The notes under the pieces: generated by a model
Seen by the model: the letters and a program-made list of their open reading frames with translations, nothing else
What the model was told of the DNA's origin: nothing
Databases searched by the model: none
Shown: piece by piece, positions 8,214-16,819 of the stretch
How positions within the stretch are numbered: position 1 is the stretch's first letter
Layout of the letters: every line of letters begins with the position of its first letter
Program-made: the position numbers and the translations under genes
Assembly (NCBI GenBank): GCA_050261675.1
Contig: JBLNDO010000100.1
Coordinates: 1 to 56,783, forward strand
Origin: DASUBN01 sp050261675
GTDB taxonomy: Bacteria > Pseudomonadota > Gammaproteobacteria > Natronospirales > REEB76
Direction of reading: 5' to 3'
Length of the DNA: 56,783 bases

Positions 8214-9679
8214 TAGTGTGTCACCCTCTCCGGGACCGTCTCCGGTTCAATGAGCTTGGGCGCAAACGCCGGAACCAGCAGGAACACGGTGGCATAGATG
8301 GCCGGCACCAGCCAGGAGTAGATCTGCAGGGTGTTCTCGCTTGCCTTCCAGTTCGCGAGTTCACTGAACGCGGGCGGCCACCCGACGATGTCGAGGATAT
8401 CCATCAACGTCACCAGCACGATGACGGTCACGAACGCACGGATCAGGAACTGACGTGAGCGCGGCTTCGAGTAGATCCAGGAAACCACGAAGAACAGGAA
8501 ATACAGTTCCGCGCAGCGCTGTCCGATCTGCGCCCAGAACGGCGAGGCGATCTGCATTCCAATGTAGCCGAGCACCACGAAAGTGAGCCCGAACACCAGC
8601 AGCAGGCGGCGGTACAGGACCCCGCGGTAGCGCAGGGACTTCACCGGGTGCTGGTCGATCCAGGGCAACAGGAACAGGAGCAGGATGGCGCCGCCCATGG
8701 CGCACACGCCCGTCAGCTTGTTCGGGATGGAACGCAGGATGGCGTAATACGGGCCGAAGTACCACAGCGGGTGGATGTCATCCGGAGTCTTGAGCGCGTT
8801 AGCAGGCTCAAAGTTGGCCGGTTCCAGGAACAAGCCGTGCATGCCAGGCGCGAAGAAGATCACACCGGCGAACACCGCGGCGAACGCCACCACGCCCACC
8901 GTGTCCTTCACGGTGTAGTAAGGATGGAACGGGATTCCGTCCAGCGGGATGCCGTTCTTGTCCTTGTTCTTCTTGATCTCGATGCCGTCCGGGTTGTTGG
9001 AGCCCACCTCGTGCAGCGCCACCAGGTGGAACACCACCAGACCGATGAGCACCAGCGGCACCGCCACCACGTGGAGCGCGAAGAAGCGGTTGAGCGTGAT
9101 GTCGGAGATGGTGAAGTCGCCGCGGATCCACTGCGCCAGACCCTCGCCAACATAAGGTATTGCGCCGAACAGCGAGATGATCACCTGCGCGCCCCAGTAG
9201 GACATCTGGCCCCAGGGCAAAAGGTAACCCATGAAGGCCTCGGCCATGAGCGTCACATAGATGAGCACGCCGAAGAGCCACAGGAGCTCGCGTGGCTTCT
9301 TGTAGGAGCCGTACATCACGCCGCGGAACATGTGCAGGTACACCACGATGAAGAACATCGAGGCACCCACGGAGTGCATGTAGCGGATCAGCCAGCCCCA
9401 ATTCACATCACGCATGATGTACTCGACGGAGGCGAAGGCTTGGTTCGCGTCCGGCTTGTAGTTCATGGCGAGGAAGATACCGGTGAGGATCTGGTTCACC
9501 AGCACCAGGAACGCCAGGGAGCCAAAGAAGTACCAGAAATTGAAGTTCTTCGGAGCGTAATACTGGGAGACATGCTTCTCCCAGAACTCAGTCATGGGAA
9601 AGCGCTCGTCGATCCAGTCGCGCAGGCCGCCGAGCCAGCCGCCCAGCACGTCAATCAGGTCGCGGTTGCCATTAGCCAT
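8213..9679 (-). CDS. petB: Ubiquinol-cytochrome c reductase, cytochrome b subunit (with C-terminal insertion)
   Basis: This is the quinol-oxidising membrane core of the bc1 complex. Family motifs are plain: YAPKNFNFWYFFGSLAFL, LHMFRGVMYGSYKKPREL, LLPWGQMSYWGAQVI, RFFALHVVAVPL and HPYYTVKDTVG, carrying the b-haem histidines, and PDDIHPLWYFGPYYAILR near the Qo site. At 488 residues it is about 80 longer than related proteins such as the Pseudomonas one. The extra stretch lies just before the last helix (SRQFLIRAFVTVIVL through ENTLQIYSW), while the usual tail PERVTH is kept. ATG 9679 overlaps the petA stop; a GTG one codon upstream is an alternative. Confidence 0.94.
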   Translation of the reverse strand: MANGNRDLIDVLGGWLGGLRDWIDERFPMTEFWEKHVSQYYAPKNFNFWYFFGSLAFLVLVNQILTGIFLAMNYKPDANQAFASVEYIMRDVNWGWLIRYMHSVGASMFFIVVYLHMFRGVMYGSYKKPRELLWLFGVLIYVTLMAEAFMGYLLPWGQMSYWGAQVIISLFGAIPYVGEGLAQWIRGDFTISDITLNRFFALHVVAVPLVLIGLVVFHLVALHEVGSNNPDGIEIKKNKDKNGIPLDGIPFHPYYTVKDTVGVVAFAAVFAGVIFFAPGMHGLFLEPANFEPANALKTPDDIHPLWYFGPYYAILRSIPNKLTGVCAMGGAILLLFLLPWIDQHPVKSLRYRGVLYRRLLLVFGLTFVVLGYIGMQIASPFWAQIGQRCAELYFLFFVVSWIYSKPRSRQFLIRAFVTVIVLVTLMDILDIVGWPPAFSELANWKASENTLQIYSWLVPAIYATVFLLVPAFAPKLIEPETVPERVTH

Positions 9680-10272
9680 CACGCAGCCCCCTGGTCTTCG
9701 CCCACGCGGATTACGCCGTCGGCGAGATATTTATACGGCGGCACGCGCAGATTGAGCGGCGCCGGCACGCCCTTGAACACGCGTCCCGCCAGGTCGTACT
9801 TGGAGCCGTGGCAGGGGCAGAAAAATCCGCCCGGCCAATCCATGCTCACCTCCGGGTCCGACGGTTGCGGCTTGTAGAGCGGCGAGCAACCGAGGTGGGT
9901 GCAGATGCCCACCACCACGAAAAGCTCCGGCTTGATGGACCGGTATTCGTTGTGGCAGTACACCGGCTGCTGGTCTTCCTTCGAGGAAGGATCGCGCAAC
10001 AGCCCGTCGAGCTTGCCAAGGCCGTCGGTGACCGCCTTGGAGCGCTGCACCACCCACACCGGCTGGCCGCGCCACTTGGCCTTGATCTGGCCGCCCGGCT
10101 CGATCTTGCTCGCGTCGATGTCCGCAGGGCCGCCCAGGGCTTTGGCCCGGGCGCTCGGCTCCATGGAGGACACGAAGGGGACGGCGGTCATCACGGTCCC
10201 GACGGCGCCCGCCACCACCGTGGCGAGGGTCAGGAAGTGGCGCCGGCTCTCATTGATCTCTTCGCTGCTCAT
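9679..10272 (-). CDS. petA: Ubiquinol-cytochrome c reductase, Rieske iron-sulfur subunit
   Basis: The 197-residue Rieske protein carries CTHLGC and CPCHGS, whose two Cys and two His hold the 2Fe-2S cluster. The N-terminal SRRHFL followed by a hydrophobic segment looks like a Tat-type signal/anchor. It moves electrons from quinol at cytochrome b to cytochrome c1. The first gene of petABC-sspAB, it has a good Shine-Dalgarno (AGGAG) and a promoter -10 about 105 nt upstream. Confidence 0.95.
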   Translation of the reverse strand: MSSEEINESRRHFLTLATVVAGAVGTVMTAVPFVSSMEPSARAKALGGPADIDASKIEPGGQIKAKWRGQPVWVVQRSKAVTDGLGKLDGLLRDPSSKEDQQPVYCHNEYRSIKPELFVVVGICTHLGCSPLYKPQPSDPEVSMDWPGGFFCPCHGSKYDLAGRVFKGVPAPLNLRVPPYKYLADGVIRVGEDQGAA

Positions 10273-10375
10273 TAACCCAAACTCCTGAAGGTCCGGACTG
10301 GATTCACCCCCGGCGGCTTTCGGCAGGCCGGTTTCTCAAGGGGTGCGGGCGGAGGTCGGCTGAAAATAACGGCGC

Positions 10376-10381
10376 ATTATA
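10376..10381 (-). promoter_or_regulatory. -10 element of the petABC-sspAB promoter, GC-rich discriminator
   Basis: A perfect TATAAT on the minus strand is followed directly by GCGCCG, giving a GC-rich discriminator of the kind seen at growth-rate-regulated promoters. The -35 region is weak. The resulting leader before the petA ATG is about 95 nt. Confidence 0.5.
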
Positions 10382-10443
10382 CACAGCGGCTTTGCGGGGT
10401 CGCCAGCCGCGGAACTGACGGGGCATAGGCCGCATGCTAGCGT

Positions 10444-11571
10444 ATGCGCATGAAAGCCCTTGCCCGGCTGTTGTTTTTCCTGTTCCAGGCCGCGGTCGTC
10501 GGCTTGGCGGGCGCCTTCGTGGTGGTCTGGCTAAAGCCGGGCCTTTTGACCGCCCGCGGCCTCGCCACGGATTCGGCCCCGGGTTCCTATTCGTCCGCCG
10601 TGGCGTTGAGTTCGCCGGCGGTGGTGAACGTGCATAGTGCCCGGCGCGTGCGCCCGACCAGCGCCTCCACCCGGGCACCGGCGACCCGCGGCATCCCCGG
10701 GCAATACGGCCTCCCGCCCATCGCCCAACTGGAGAGCAGCCTGGGGTCGGGCGTGATCGTGACTACCGACGGATACATCCTCACCAATTACCACGTCATC
10801 AAGGGTGCCGAAGCCATCCAGGCGGGCCTCGCGGACGGCCGTGTGGCCGCAGCGCGCATCGTGGGCGTGGATCCGGACACAGACCTGGCGCTGCTCAAGG
10901 TGGATGTGCCGGGCCTAAGGGCCATCCAGCTCGGTCGTTCCGACGACCTGAAAGTCGGCGACGTGGTGCTCGCGATCGGCGACCCCTACGGCGTCGGCCA
11001 GACCGTAACCCAGGGCATCGTCAGCGCCACCGGCCGCAACCAACTCGGGCTCTCCACCTTCGAGAACTTCATCCAGACCGACGCCGCCATCAATCCCGGC
11101 AACTCCGGTGGCGCCCTGGTGAACGCCCGTGGCGAGCTCGTGGGCATCAGCACTGCGCTGTTCTCGACCTCCGGCGGGTCCAACGGCATCGGCTTCGCCA
11201 TCCCCGTGAACCTGGCGCGGGGTGTGATGCAGCAGCTCATCGACTACGGCCGCGTGCTGCGCGGCTGGCTCGGAGTCGAGCCCCAGGACATCACTCCGGA
11301 ACTCGCCCAGGCGTTTCGGCTGCAGGATACCCGCGGCTTCCTCATCACCCGCGTGACGCCCGCGAGCCCGGCCTCGGCAGTGGGCCTCTCGCCCGGAGAC
11401 GTCATCAAGTCCATCGACGGGGACGAGGTGGAAAACAGCCGTGATGCCCTGAACCGCATCGCCGCCAAGCCGCCCGGTACCTCCATCGAACTTGCGGGTG
11501 TGCGCAACGGCAGGAACTTCAACGTGAAAGTCACCGTGGCGGAGCGCCCGGTGCAGCAGAGCAACAGCTAG
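10444..11571 (+). CDS. degS: DegS/AlgW-type periplasmic serine protease (trypsin domain plus one PDZ)
   Basis: The 375-residue inner-membrane-anchored protease has one N-terminal membrane segment (about residues 7-30), then a trypsin-like domain with the triad His117 (TNYHVI), Asp147 (DTDLAL) and Ser221 (GNSGG), and a single PDZ domain (about 265-365, RGWLGVEPQDI). One PDZ and the anchor fit DegS/AlgW, which cleaves the anti-sigma factor RseA when the PDZ binds misfolded outer-membrane porins. The gene sits beside murA as in many gammaproteobacteria. ATG 10450 is an alternative start. Confidence 0.9.
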   Translation: MRMKALARLLFFLFQAAVVGLAGAFVVVWLKPGLLTARGLATDSAPGSYSSAVALSSPAVVNVHSARRVRPTSASTRAPATRGIPGQYGLPPIAQLESSLGSGVIVTTDGYILTNYHVIKGAEAIQAGLADGRVAAARIVGVDPDTDLALLKVDVPGLRAIQLGRSDDLKVGDVVLAIGDPYGVGQTVTQGIVSATGRNQLGLSTFENFIQTDAAINPGNSGGALVNARGELVGISTALFSTSGGSNGIGFAIPVNLARGVMQQLIDYGRVLRGWLGVEPQDITPELAQAFRLQDTRGFLITRVTPASPASAVGLSPGDVIKSIDGDEVENSRDALNRIAAKPPGTSIELAGVRNGRNFNVKVTVAERPVQQSNS

Positions 11572-11578
11572 TCGGAAC

Positions 11579-12838
11579 TTAATCGGGGATCCGACGGATC
11601 TTCGCACCCAGCTGGCCCAGCTTCTCCTCGATGGTCTCGTAGCCGCGATCGATGTGATAGATCCTATCCACCACCGTCTCGCCCTGGGCCACGAGGCCCG
11701 CCAACACCAGGCTCGCCGAAGCGCGCAGATCCGTGGCCATCACGGGCGCACCGGTAAGCTTCTCCACACCCTCGCTGATGGTGGTGTTGCCCTCGAGTCG
11801 CAGGTTCGCGCCCATGCGCTGCATCTCCTGCACATGCATGAAACGGTTCTCGAACACCGTCTCGGTGATGGTTCCGGTGCCTTCGGCGGTGAGGTTGAGC
11901 GCGGTGAATTGGGCTTGCATGTCCGTGGGGAAAGCCGGATACGGCGCGGTCTTCACCGACACGGCCTTCAGGCGCTTGCCGCGCATGTCCACCTCGATCC
12001 AGTCCTTGCCCTTGCCGAGCGTCGCGCCGCTCTCTTCGAGCTTCGCGAGCACGGCGTCGAGCAGATCGGCCTGGGTATTGCGCAGGCGCACATGTCCGCC
12101 GCTCATGGCAGCGGCGCAGAGATAGGTGCCGGTCTCGATACGGTCCGGCAGAACCTCGTACTCGGCGCCGTGGAGGGTCTTTACGCCCTCGATCACTAGG
12201 GTGTCGCTGCCCACGCCCTTGATCTTCGCGCCCATCTGGTTGAGGCACAGCGCGAGATCGACCACCTCGGGTTCGCGCGCGGCGTTCTCGATCACCGTCT
12301 CACCGTCCGCCAAAGCCGCAGCCATGATCAGATTCTCGGTGCCGGTTACGGATACCGTATCCATGAAGATGCGCGCGCCCTTGAGCCGCCCGGCCTTGGC
12401 TCGGATGTAGCCATTCTCCACCTTGATCTCGGCGCCCATCGCCTCGAGGCCAGCGATGTGCAGGTTCACCGGGCGCGTGCCGATGGCGCAGCCACCGGGC
12501 AGCGAAACCTCGGCTTCGCCGAAGCGAGCCACCAGGGGGCCGAGCACCAGGATGGAGGCGCGCATGGTCTTCACCAGCTCGTAGGGCGCGCTGTAGTGCT
12601 TGATGCGCGAGGCATCCACCTCGATGCGCATGCGGTCGTCGATGGTAACGCCCACCCCCATGCGCCCGAGCAACTCGATCATGGTGGTCACGTCGTGCAG
12701 GTGCGGCACGTTACCCACGGTCATGGGCGTGTCCGCCAGCAGCGTGGCCGCCAGGATCGGCAGGGTGGCGTTCTTGGCGCCGGAGATGCGGATTTCGCCT
12801 TCGAGCCGGCGGCCGCCACTGATGAGCAACTTGTCCAA
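11579..12838 (-). CDS. murA: UDP-N-acetylglucosamine 1-carboxyvinyltransferase MurA
   Basis: MurA is the first committed enzyme of peptidoglycan synthesis, transferring enolpyruvate from PEP to UDP-GlcNAc in the cytoplasm. The 419-residue length is standard. The catalytic loop PGGCAIGTRPVNLH holds Cys117, the residue alkylated by fosfomycin, and the N-terminus SGAKNATLPILAATLL is typical. It ends 7 bp from the convergent degS-like gene and lies 9 bp after ibaG on the same strand. Confidence 0.97.
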   Translation of the reverse strand: MDKLLISGGRRLEGEIRISGAKNATLPILAATLLADTPMTVGNVPHLHDVTTMIELLGRMGVGVTIDDRMRIEVDASRIKHYSAPYELVKTMRASILVLGPLVARFGEAEVSLPGGCAIGTRPVNLHIAGLEAMGAEIKVENGYIRAKAGRLKGARIFMDTVSVTGTENLIMAAALADGETVIENAAREPEVVDLALCLNQMGAKIKGVGSDTLVIEGVKTLHGAEYEVLPDRIETGTYLCAAAMSGGHVRLRNTQADLLDAVLAKLEESGATLGKGKDWIEVDMRGKRLKAVSVKTAPYPAFPTDMQAQFTALNLTAEGTGTITETVFENRFMHVQEMQRMGANLRLEGNTTISEGVEKLTGAPVMATDLRASASLVLAGLVAQGETVVDRIYHIDRGYETIEEKLGQLGAKIRRIPD

Positions 12839-12847
12839 GCGTGTTCC

Positions 12848-13093
12848 TTATATAGAGGGGTCGCGGCGGCTCTCGTCCGGAGTGAGGGTGCGCAGGCGGA
12901 GCGCGTGGATCTCGCGCCCCATCCGCTCCCCGAGCGCGGCATACACCATACGGTGCCGCGCAAGCGGACGTTTGCCTTCGAAATCCGCAGAGACCACCCG
13001 CGCCTCGAAATGGGTGCCGTCGTCGCTCGTCACCTCCACTTCGGCCGAGGGCAGCCCTTGCTCGATGAGGCGTCTGACTTCGGCGGGGCTCAA
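12848..13093 (-). CDS. ibaG: BolA/IbaG family protein
   Basis: The 81-residue protein is of the BolA family: VEVTSDDGTHFEARVVSADFEGKRPLARHRMVYAALGERMGREIHALRLRT, with the conserved His before RMVY. Family members bind monothiol glutaredoxin with a shared 2Fe-2S cluster and take part in iron-sulfur handling; IbaG next to murA is linked to acid resistance and envelope physiology in other species. The start is TTG at 13093 with a weak ribosome-binding site, so the exact N-terminus is uncertain. Confidence 0.88.
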   Translation of the reverse strand: MSPAEVRRLIEQGLPSAEVEVTSDDGTHFEARVVSADFEGKRPLARHRMVYAALGERMGREIHALRLRTLTPDESRRDPSI

Positions 13094-13247
13094 GGGCGTC
13101 TTTTAAGGAGAGCGTCGACGGCGTGTCGGGAGCGGAAATGATACTCGAAACGGCGACGAAGCCGGTAATCACGCGGCGAAATCACGAGTCCGGCGCGTCC
13201 TGCGTGTATCATTAAAGGCAGTCCGAAATCTTGGACCCGCGAACAAC

Positions 13248-14231
13248 ATGTCCACCAAACCCGATCCGGCCGCCCTCACCCGGCTCGCCCGCGAAGTGCT
13301 GGAGACCGAGGCCAGCGCGGTCACCGCGCTCATCGCTCGCCTGGACGGCGCCTTCACCGCCGCCTGCCGGCTCATGCTGGAGTGCCGCGGCCGCGTGGTG
13401 GTCACCGGCATGGGCAAGAGCGGTCACATCGCCAACAAGATCGCCGCCACGTTAGCCTCCACCGGCACACCGGCATTCTTCGTGCACCCCGGCGAGGCGA
13501 GCCACGGCGACCTCGGCATGATCACCGGTGAGGACCTGGTATTGGCCTTGTCCAATTCCGGCGAGACCAGCGAACTTGTCACCATTCTGCCGCTCATCAA
13601 GCGCCTGGGCGTGAAGCTCATCGCATTCACTGGTAAGCCCGATTCGACGCTCGCCAAGATCGCCGACGTGCACATCGACGTAAGCGTGGCCCGTGAGGCC
13701 TGCCCGCTCAACCTGGCGCCGACCGCCAGCACCACCGCGGCGCTTGCCATGGGTGACGCGCTGGCCGTGGTGCTGCTCGAGGCCCGCGGCTTCACCGAAG
13801 AGGACTTCGCCCGCTCCCACCCGGGCGGGAGCCTCGGCCGGCGATTGTTGCTGCGCGTGGAGGACGTGATGCACAAGGGCGAGGCCGTCCCTGCCGTAAA
13901 GGAGGGTACCCCGCTCAGTCAGGCGCTGATGGAGATGACCCGCAAGGGCCTCGGCATGACCGCCATCGTGGACACGAAGGGGCACGTGGCCGGTATCTTC
14001 ACCGACGGTGACCTGCGCCGTACCCTCGACAAGCAGGTGGATGTGCACAAGGTGAAAATCGACGATGTCATGACCCATGACTGCACCACCGTCGCCGCCG
14101 AAACGCTCGCGGGCGAGGCCCTGCACCTCATGGAGAGCCGCAAGTTCAACGGCCTGCTGGTAGTGGACCAGGACAAGAAGCTTTTGGGTGCGCTGAACAT
14201 GCACGATCTTTTGAAAGCGGGGATCGTGTAG
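13248..14231 (+). CDS. kdsD: D-arabinose 5-phosphate isomerase KdsD (KpsF/GutQ family)
   Basis: The enzyme converts D-ribulose 5-phosphate to D-arabinose 5-phosphate, the first step toward the LPS sugar Kdo. The 327 residues comprise an N-terminal SIS domain (VTGMGKSGHIANKIAATLASTGTPAFFVHP, LALSNSGETSE) and two C-terminal CBS domains (VEDVMHKGEAVPAV, IDDVMTHDCTTVA). It starts the kdsD-kdsC-lptC-lptA-lptB run. A TATCAT at 13207-13212 could be its -10 element. The stop codon abuts the kdsC start. Confidence 0.95.
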   Translation: MSTKPDPAALTRLAREVLETEASAVTALIARLDGAFTAACRLMLECRGRVVVTGMGKSGHIANKIAATLASTGTPAFFVHPGEASHGDLGMITGEDLVLALSNSGETSELVTILPLIKRLGVKLIAFTGKPDSTLAKIADVHIDVSVAREACPLNLAPTASTTAALAMGDALAVVLLEARGFTEEDFARSHPGGSLGRRLLLRVEDVMHKGEAVPAVKEGTPLSQALMEMTRKGLGMTAIVDTKGHVAGIFTDGDLRRTLDKQVDVHKVKIDDVMTHDCTTVAAETLAGEALHLMESRKFNGLLVVDQDKKLLGALNMHDLLKAGIV

Positions 14232-14729
14232 ATGGATGTGAAGCAACGGGCGGCCCGGGTGCGCCTCGTGGTGTTCGACGTGGACGGTGTGTTCACCGAC
14301 GGACGCCTCTGGTACGGCGCCCAGGGCGAGGAACTCAAGGTCTTCCATGTGCACGACGGCCAGGGGGTGAAACGCCTCCTGAAGCACGGCGTCGCCGTGG
14401 GGGTGATCTCCGGACGCGAGTCCGCCGCGGTGGCGCGCCGCATGCAGGATCTCGGTATCGCCCACCTGTTCCAGGGTGACGAACAGAAGCTGCCCATCTT
14501 CGAGCGCCTGCTGAAGAAACTCGGGCTCACGACGGAACAGGCGGCCTGCGTGGGCGACGACCTGCCGGACCTGCCCTTGCTCGAGCGCGCCGGCCTCGCC
14601 ATCGCCGTGCCCAACGCCCTCGATCCCATCAAGGCCCGTGCACACTACGTGACACGGATGGACGGCGGGCGCGGCGCAGTGCGCGAGATTTGCGACCTCA
14701 TCATGGCCGCCCAGGGTGCTTCGACGTGA
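14232..14729 (+). CDS. kdsC: 3-deoxy-D-manno-octulosonate 8-phosphate phosphatase KdsC
   Basis: KdsC dephosphorylates Kdo 8-phosphate to Kdo. The 165-residue HAD-type phosphatase has the nucleophile motif VVFDVDGVFTDG, GVISGRES as motif II, and CVGDDLPDLPLLERAG as the C-terminal Asp motif. As usual for KdsC it lacks a cap domain. It is directly joined to kdsD, and its stop overlaps the lptC GTG start. Confidence 0.95.
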   Translation: MDVKQRAARVRLVVFDVDGVFTDGRLWYGAQGEELKVFHVHDGQGVKRLLKHGVAVGVISGRESAAVARRMQDLGIAHLFQGDEQKLPIFERLLKKLGLTTEQAACVGDDLPDLPLLERAGLAIAVPNALDPIKARAHYVTRMDGGRGAVREICDLIMAAQGAST

Positions 14730-15298
14730 ACCTGAAGTTGCTCATGCTGATGGGATTGTTGGTGCTGCTGGCGGCCGGCAGTTGGTGGCTCCTGAACGAG
14801 ACGTCCCTCGCCAGCCTCCAGACCCAGGCGCCCAAGACCCACGTGCCGGATTATTATTTCACCGATGCCACGGTGACGAGCCTCGACGTGAAGGGCAAGC
14901 CCGCGTCGGAGCTCAAGGCGCCGCGCATGATCCACCATCCCGACGACGACAGCGTCGAGGTGTTCCAGCCGCGCATGCGCTATTTCACCAAGCAGGGCCC
15001 GCCCTGGTACGCCAAGGCGGACCACGGTCTGGAACCGAGCGGCGGCAACTTGGTCTACCTGGACGGCCACGTGGAACTGACCCACCCGGACGAAAACGGC
15101 GGCCCGCCGCTCGTGGTGGATACCGACCGCATGACCGTCAATCTGGACAGTAACCTCGCCACCACCGACGATAGGGTGATCATGACCAAGGGCGTGAGCC
15201 ATATGACCGGCGTAGGAATGGACGGCTACATGCAAGACAACCGCATGGTGCTGAGGACCGATGTGCAGGGCTACTATGTCCCCAAAAAGAAACAATAA
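14726..15298 (+). CDS. lptC: LPS export system protein LptC
   Basis: LptC is the bitopic inner-membrane protein that passes LPS from LptFG to the periplasmic bridge LptA. The 190-residue product has one N-terminal membrane helix (LKLLMLMGLLVLLAAGSWWLL) followed by a periplasmic beta-jellyroll (DYYFTDATVTSLDVKGKP, then DNRMVLRTDVQGYY). GTG 14726 overlaps the kdsC stop (GTGA); an ATG-like upstream frame from 14690 would lack the proper N-terminus. It overlaps lptA by 23 bp. Confidence 0.92.
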   Translation: MNLKLLMLMGLLVLLAAGSWWLLNETSLASLQTQAPKTHVPDYYFTDATVTSLDVKGKPASELKAPRMIHHPDDDSVEVFQPRMRYFTKQGPPWYAKADHGLEPSGGNLVYLDGHVELTHPDENGGPPLVVDTDRMTVNLDSNLATTDDRVIMTKGVSHMTGVGMDGYMQDNRMVLRTDVQGYYVPKKKQ

Positions 15299-15965
15299 CG
15301 GCCTGGTTTTGCTGCTCTGCAGCCTCCTCGCCGCGGACGGCGCCTGGGCGCTCAAGACAGACAAGAACCAGCCCATCAACGTGCGCGCGGACCATGGCGA
15401 CTTCAAGAGCGACCCGGACAACAACAGCAACGGCACCGGCATTTACCTCGGGCATGTGGTCATTACCCAGGGCAGCATCATGTTGACCGCGGACAAGGCC
15501 GTGCTGCACGTCGTCAATAACGAACTGGACACCGCCGACGTCACCGGCAACCCCGCCACCTTCCAGCAACGGCCAGACCACGGCGAGATGATGCACGGCA
15601 CCGCCCAGGAAATCACTTACAACGCCTCGAACAACGAGGTGGTGCTGATCACCAACGCCCGGCTCACCCAGGTGGTCACCCAACAGCTCACCGACACCAG
15701 CACGCCCGGCGCCCCGGCGCGCACCGCGCCCGGTGAGCGCCTCATGACCGCGGACCGCATACGCTACGACACCGACACCCAGCATGTGATTGCAAAGGCG
15801 GGCAACGACGAGGACCGGGTGCACATCAGCTTCCCGCCCAAGACCCAGCCCCCCACTCCGCTGCACAAGCGCCCGCCGCACCGAGCGCCCTCCTCCACGA
15901 CCGCGCCCGCCGAGGCCACCGCGTCGGCCCCCGCCGCCTCCACCCAGGACGGGAACGGGCCATGA
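15276..15965 (+). CDS. lptA: LPS transport periplasmic protein LptA
   Basis: LptA forms the periplasmic filament along which LPS moves to the outer membrane. The 229-residue product has a signal peptide (MSPKRNNNGLVLLLCSLLAADGAWA), then the OstA-type beta-jellyroll (PINVRADHGDFKSD, GIYLGHVVITQGSIMLTADKA). An unusually long Pro/Ala/Thr-rich tail of about 40 residues follows and is probably disordered. The start at ATG 15276 lies inside the end of lptC, and the stop overlaps lptB as ATGA. Confidence 0.92.
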   Translation: MSPKRNNNGLVLLLCSLLAADGAWALKTDKNQPINVRADHGDFKSDPDNNSNGTGIYLGHVVITQGSIMLTADKAVLHVVNNELDTADVTGNPATFQQRPDHGEMMHGTAQEITYNASNNEVVLITNARLTQVVTQQLTDTSTPGAPARTAPGERLMTADRIRYDTDTQHVIAKAGNDEDRVHISFPPKTQPPTPLHKRPPHRAPSSTTAPAEATASAPAASTQDGNGP

Positions 15966-16687
15966 GCATGCTTTCCGCCGAAAACCTGGTGAAGCGTTAC
16001 CGCCGCCGGGAAGTGGTCCGCGGCGTATCCCTGGGGCTTACCCGCGGCGAAGTGGTGGGCCTCTTGGGCCCCAACGGCGCCGGCAAGACCACGTCCTTCT
16101 ACATGATGGTGGGATTGGTGCCCGCCGACGGCGGCGTCATCACCCTGAACGGACAGGACGTGACCCGGCTGCCGGTGCACGCCCGGGCGCGGTTGGGCCT
16201 GGGTTATCTGCCCCAGGAAGCCTCGATCTTCCGCAAGCTCACGGTGGAGGACAATATCCTGGCGGTGTTGGAGACGCGGCCGGATCTGGACGTAAAGGCC
16301 CGCAAGGCGCGCTTGGAGGAACTCCTCGAGGAACTGCACATCAGCCACATCCGCGACGGCCTCGGCATCTCTCTCTCCGGCGGCGAACGGCGCCGCGTGG
16401 AGATCGCCCGCGCGCTCGCGGCGGATCCGGCGTTCATGCTGCTGGACGAACCCTTCGCCGGCGTGGACCCGATCTCGGTGATCGACATCCAGCGCATCAT
16501 CGAGCACCTGAAGTCACGCAACATCGGCGTGCTGGTGACGGACCACAACGTGCGGGAGACTTTGGGGATATGCAGCCGGGCCTACATCATCAATGCGGGC
16601 CAGGTAATCGCGGAGGGCACTCCCGACAGCATCCTCGCCAACCAGGAGGTACGTCAAGTCTACCTCGGTGAGAATTTTCGGCTATAA
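15962..16687 (+). CDS. lptB: LPS export ABC transporter ATP-binding protein LptB
   Basis: LptB is the cytoplasmic ATPase of the LptB2FG extractor. The 241 residues carry Walker A GPNGAGKTT, the Q-loop region LPQEASIFRKLTVEDN, signature LSGGERRRVEIARAL, Walker B MLLDEPFAGVDP and switch His in VTDHNVRE. All are intact. Its ATG overlaps the lptA stop. rpoN follows after a 132-bp gap full of C-run/G-run hairpins. Confidence 0.97.
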   Translation: MSMLSAENLVKRYRRREVVRGVSLGLTRGEVVGLLGPNGAGKTTSFYMMVGLVPADGGVITLNGQDVTRLPVHARARLGLGYLPQEASIFRKLTVEDNILAVLETRPDLDVKARKARLEELLEELHISHIRDGLGISLSGGERRRVEIARALAADPAFMLLDEPFAGVDPISVIDIQRIIEHLKSRNIGVLVTDHNVRETLGICSRAYIINAGQVIAEGTPDSILANQEVRQVYLGENFRL

Positions 16688-16717
16688 CTTAAGCATGGTC
16701 TGTGTAGGTCTTTACGT

Positions 16718-16811
16718 CCCCCCCGCTGTGGGGCGGGCGCGGTCTTCTCCCCCCTGCAAATCCGGGGGGTGCCTTCTGGACGAATTCCAAGCCCCTGAAA
16801 TCTTGGGGGGC
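16718..16811. repeat. Three C-run/G-run stem-loops in the rpoN leader
   Basis: Three potential hairpins follow one another between lptB and rpoN: C-run to GGGG at 16718-16733, six C paired with six G at 16749-16769, and CCAAG/CTTGG or GCCCC/GGGGC at 16787-16811. The second and third share a CCCCTG(C)AAATC...GGGGGG pattern, like two copies of one short repeat. The last G-run lies about 9 nt before the rpoN GTG and is the only Shine-Dalgarno-like sequence there, so pairing would hide it. Confidence 0.5.
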
Positions 16812-16819
16812 CGCGCCGC

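Noticed and set aside
16718..16811. G-quadruplex in the rpoN leader
   Set aside because: The long G-runs are too few and too far apart on either strand for a regular four-run quadruplex; paired C-run/G-run hairpins explain them better.
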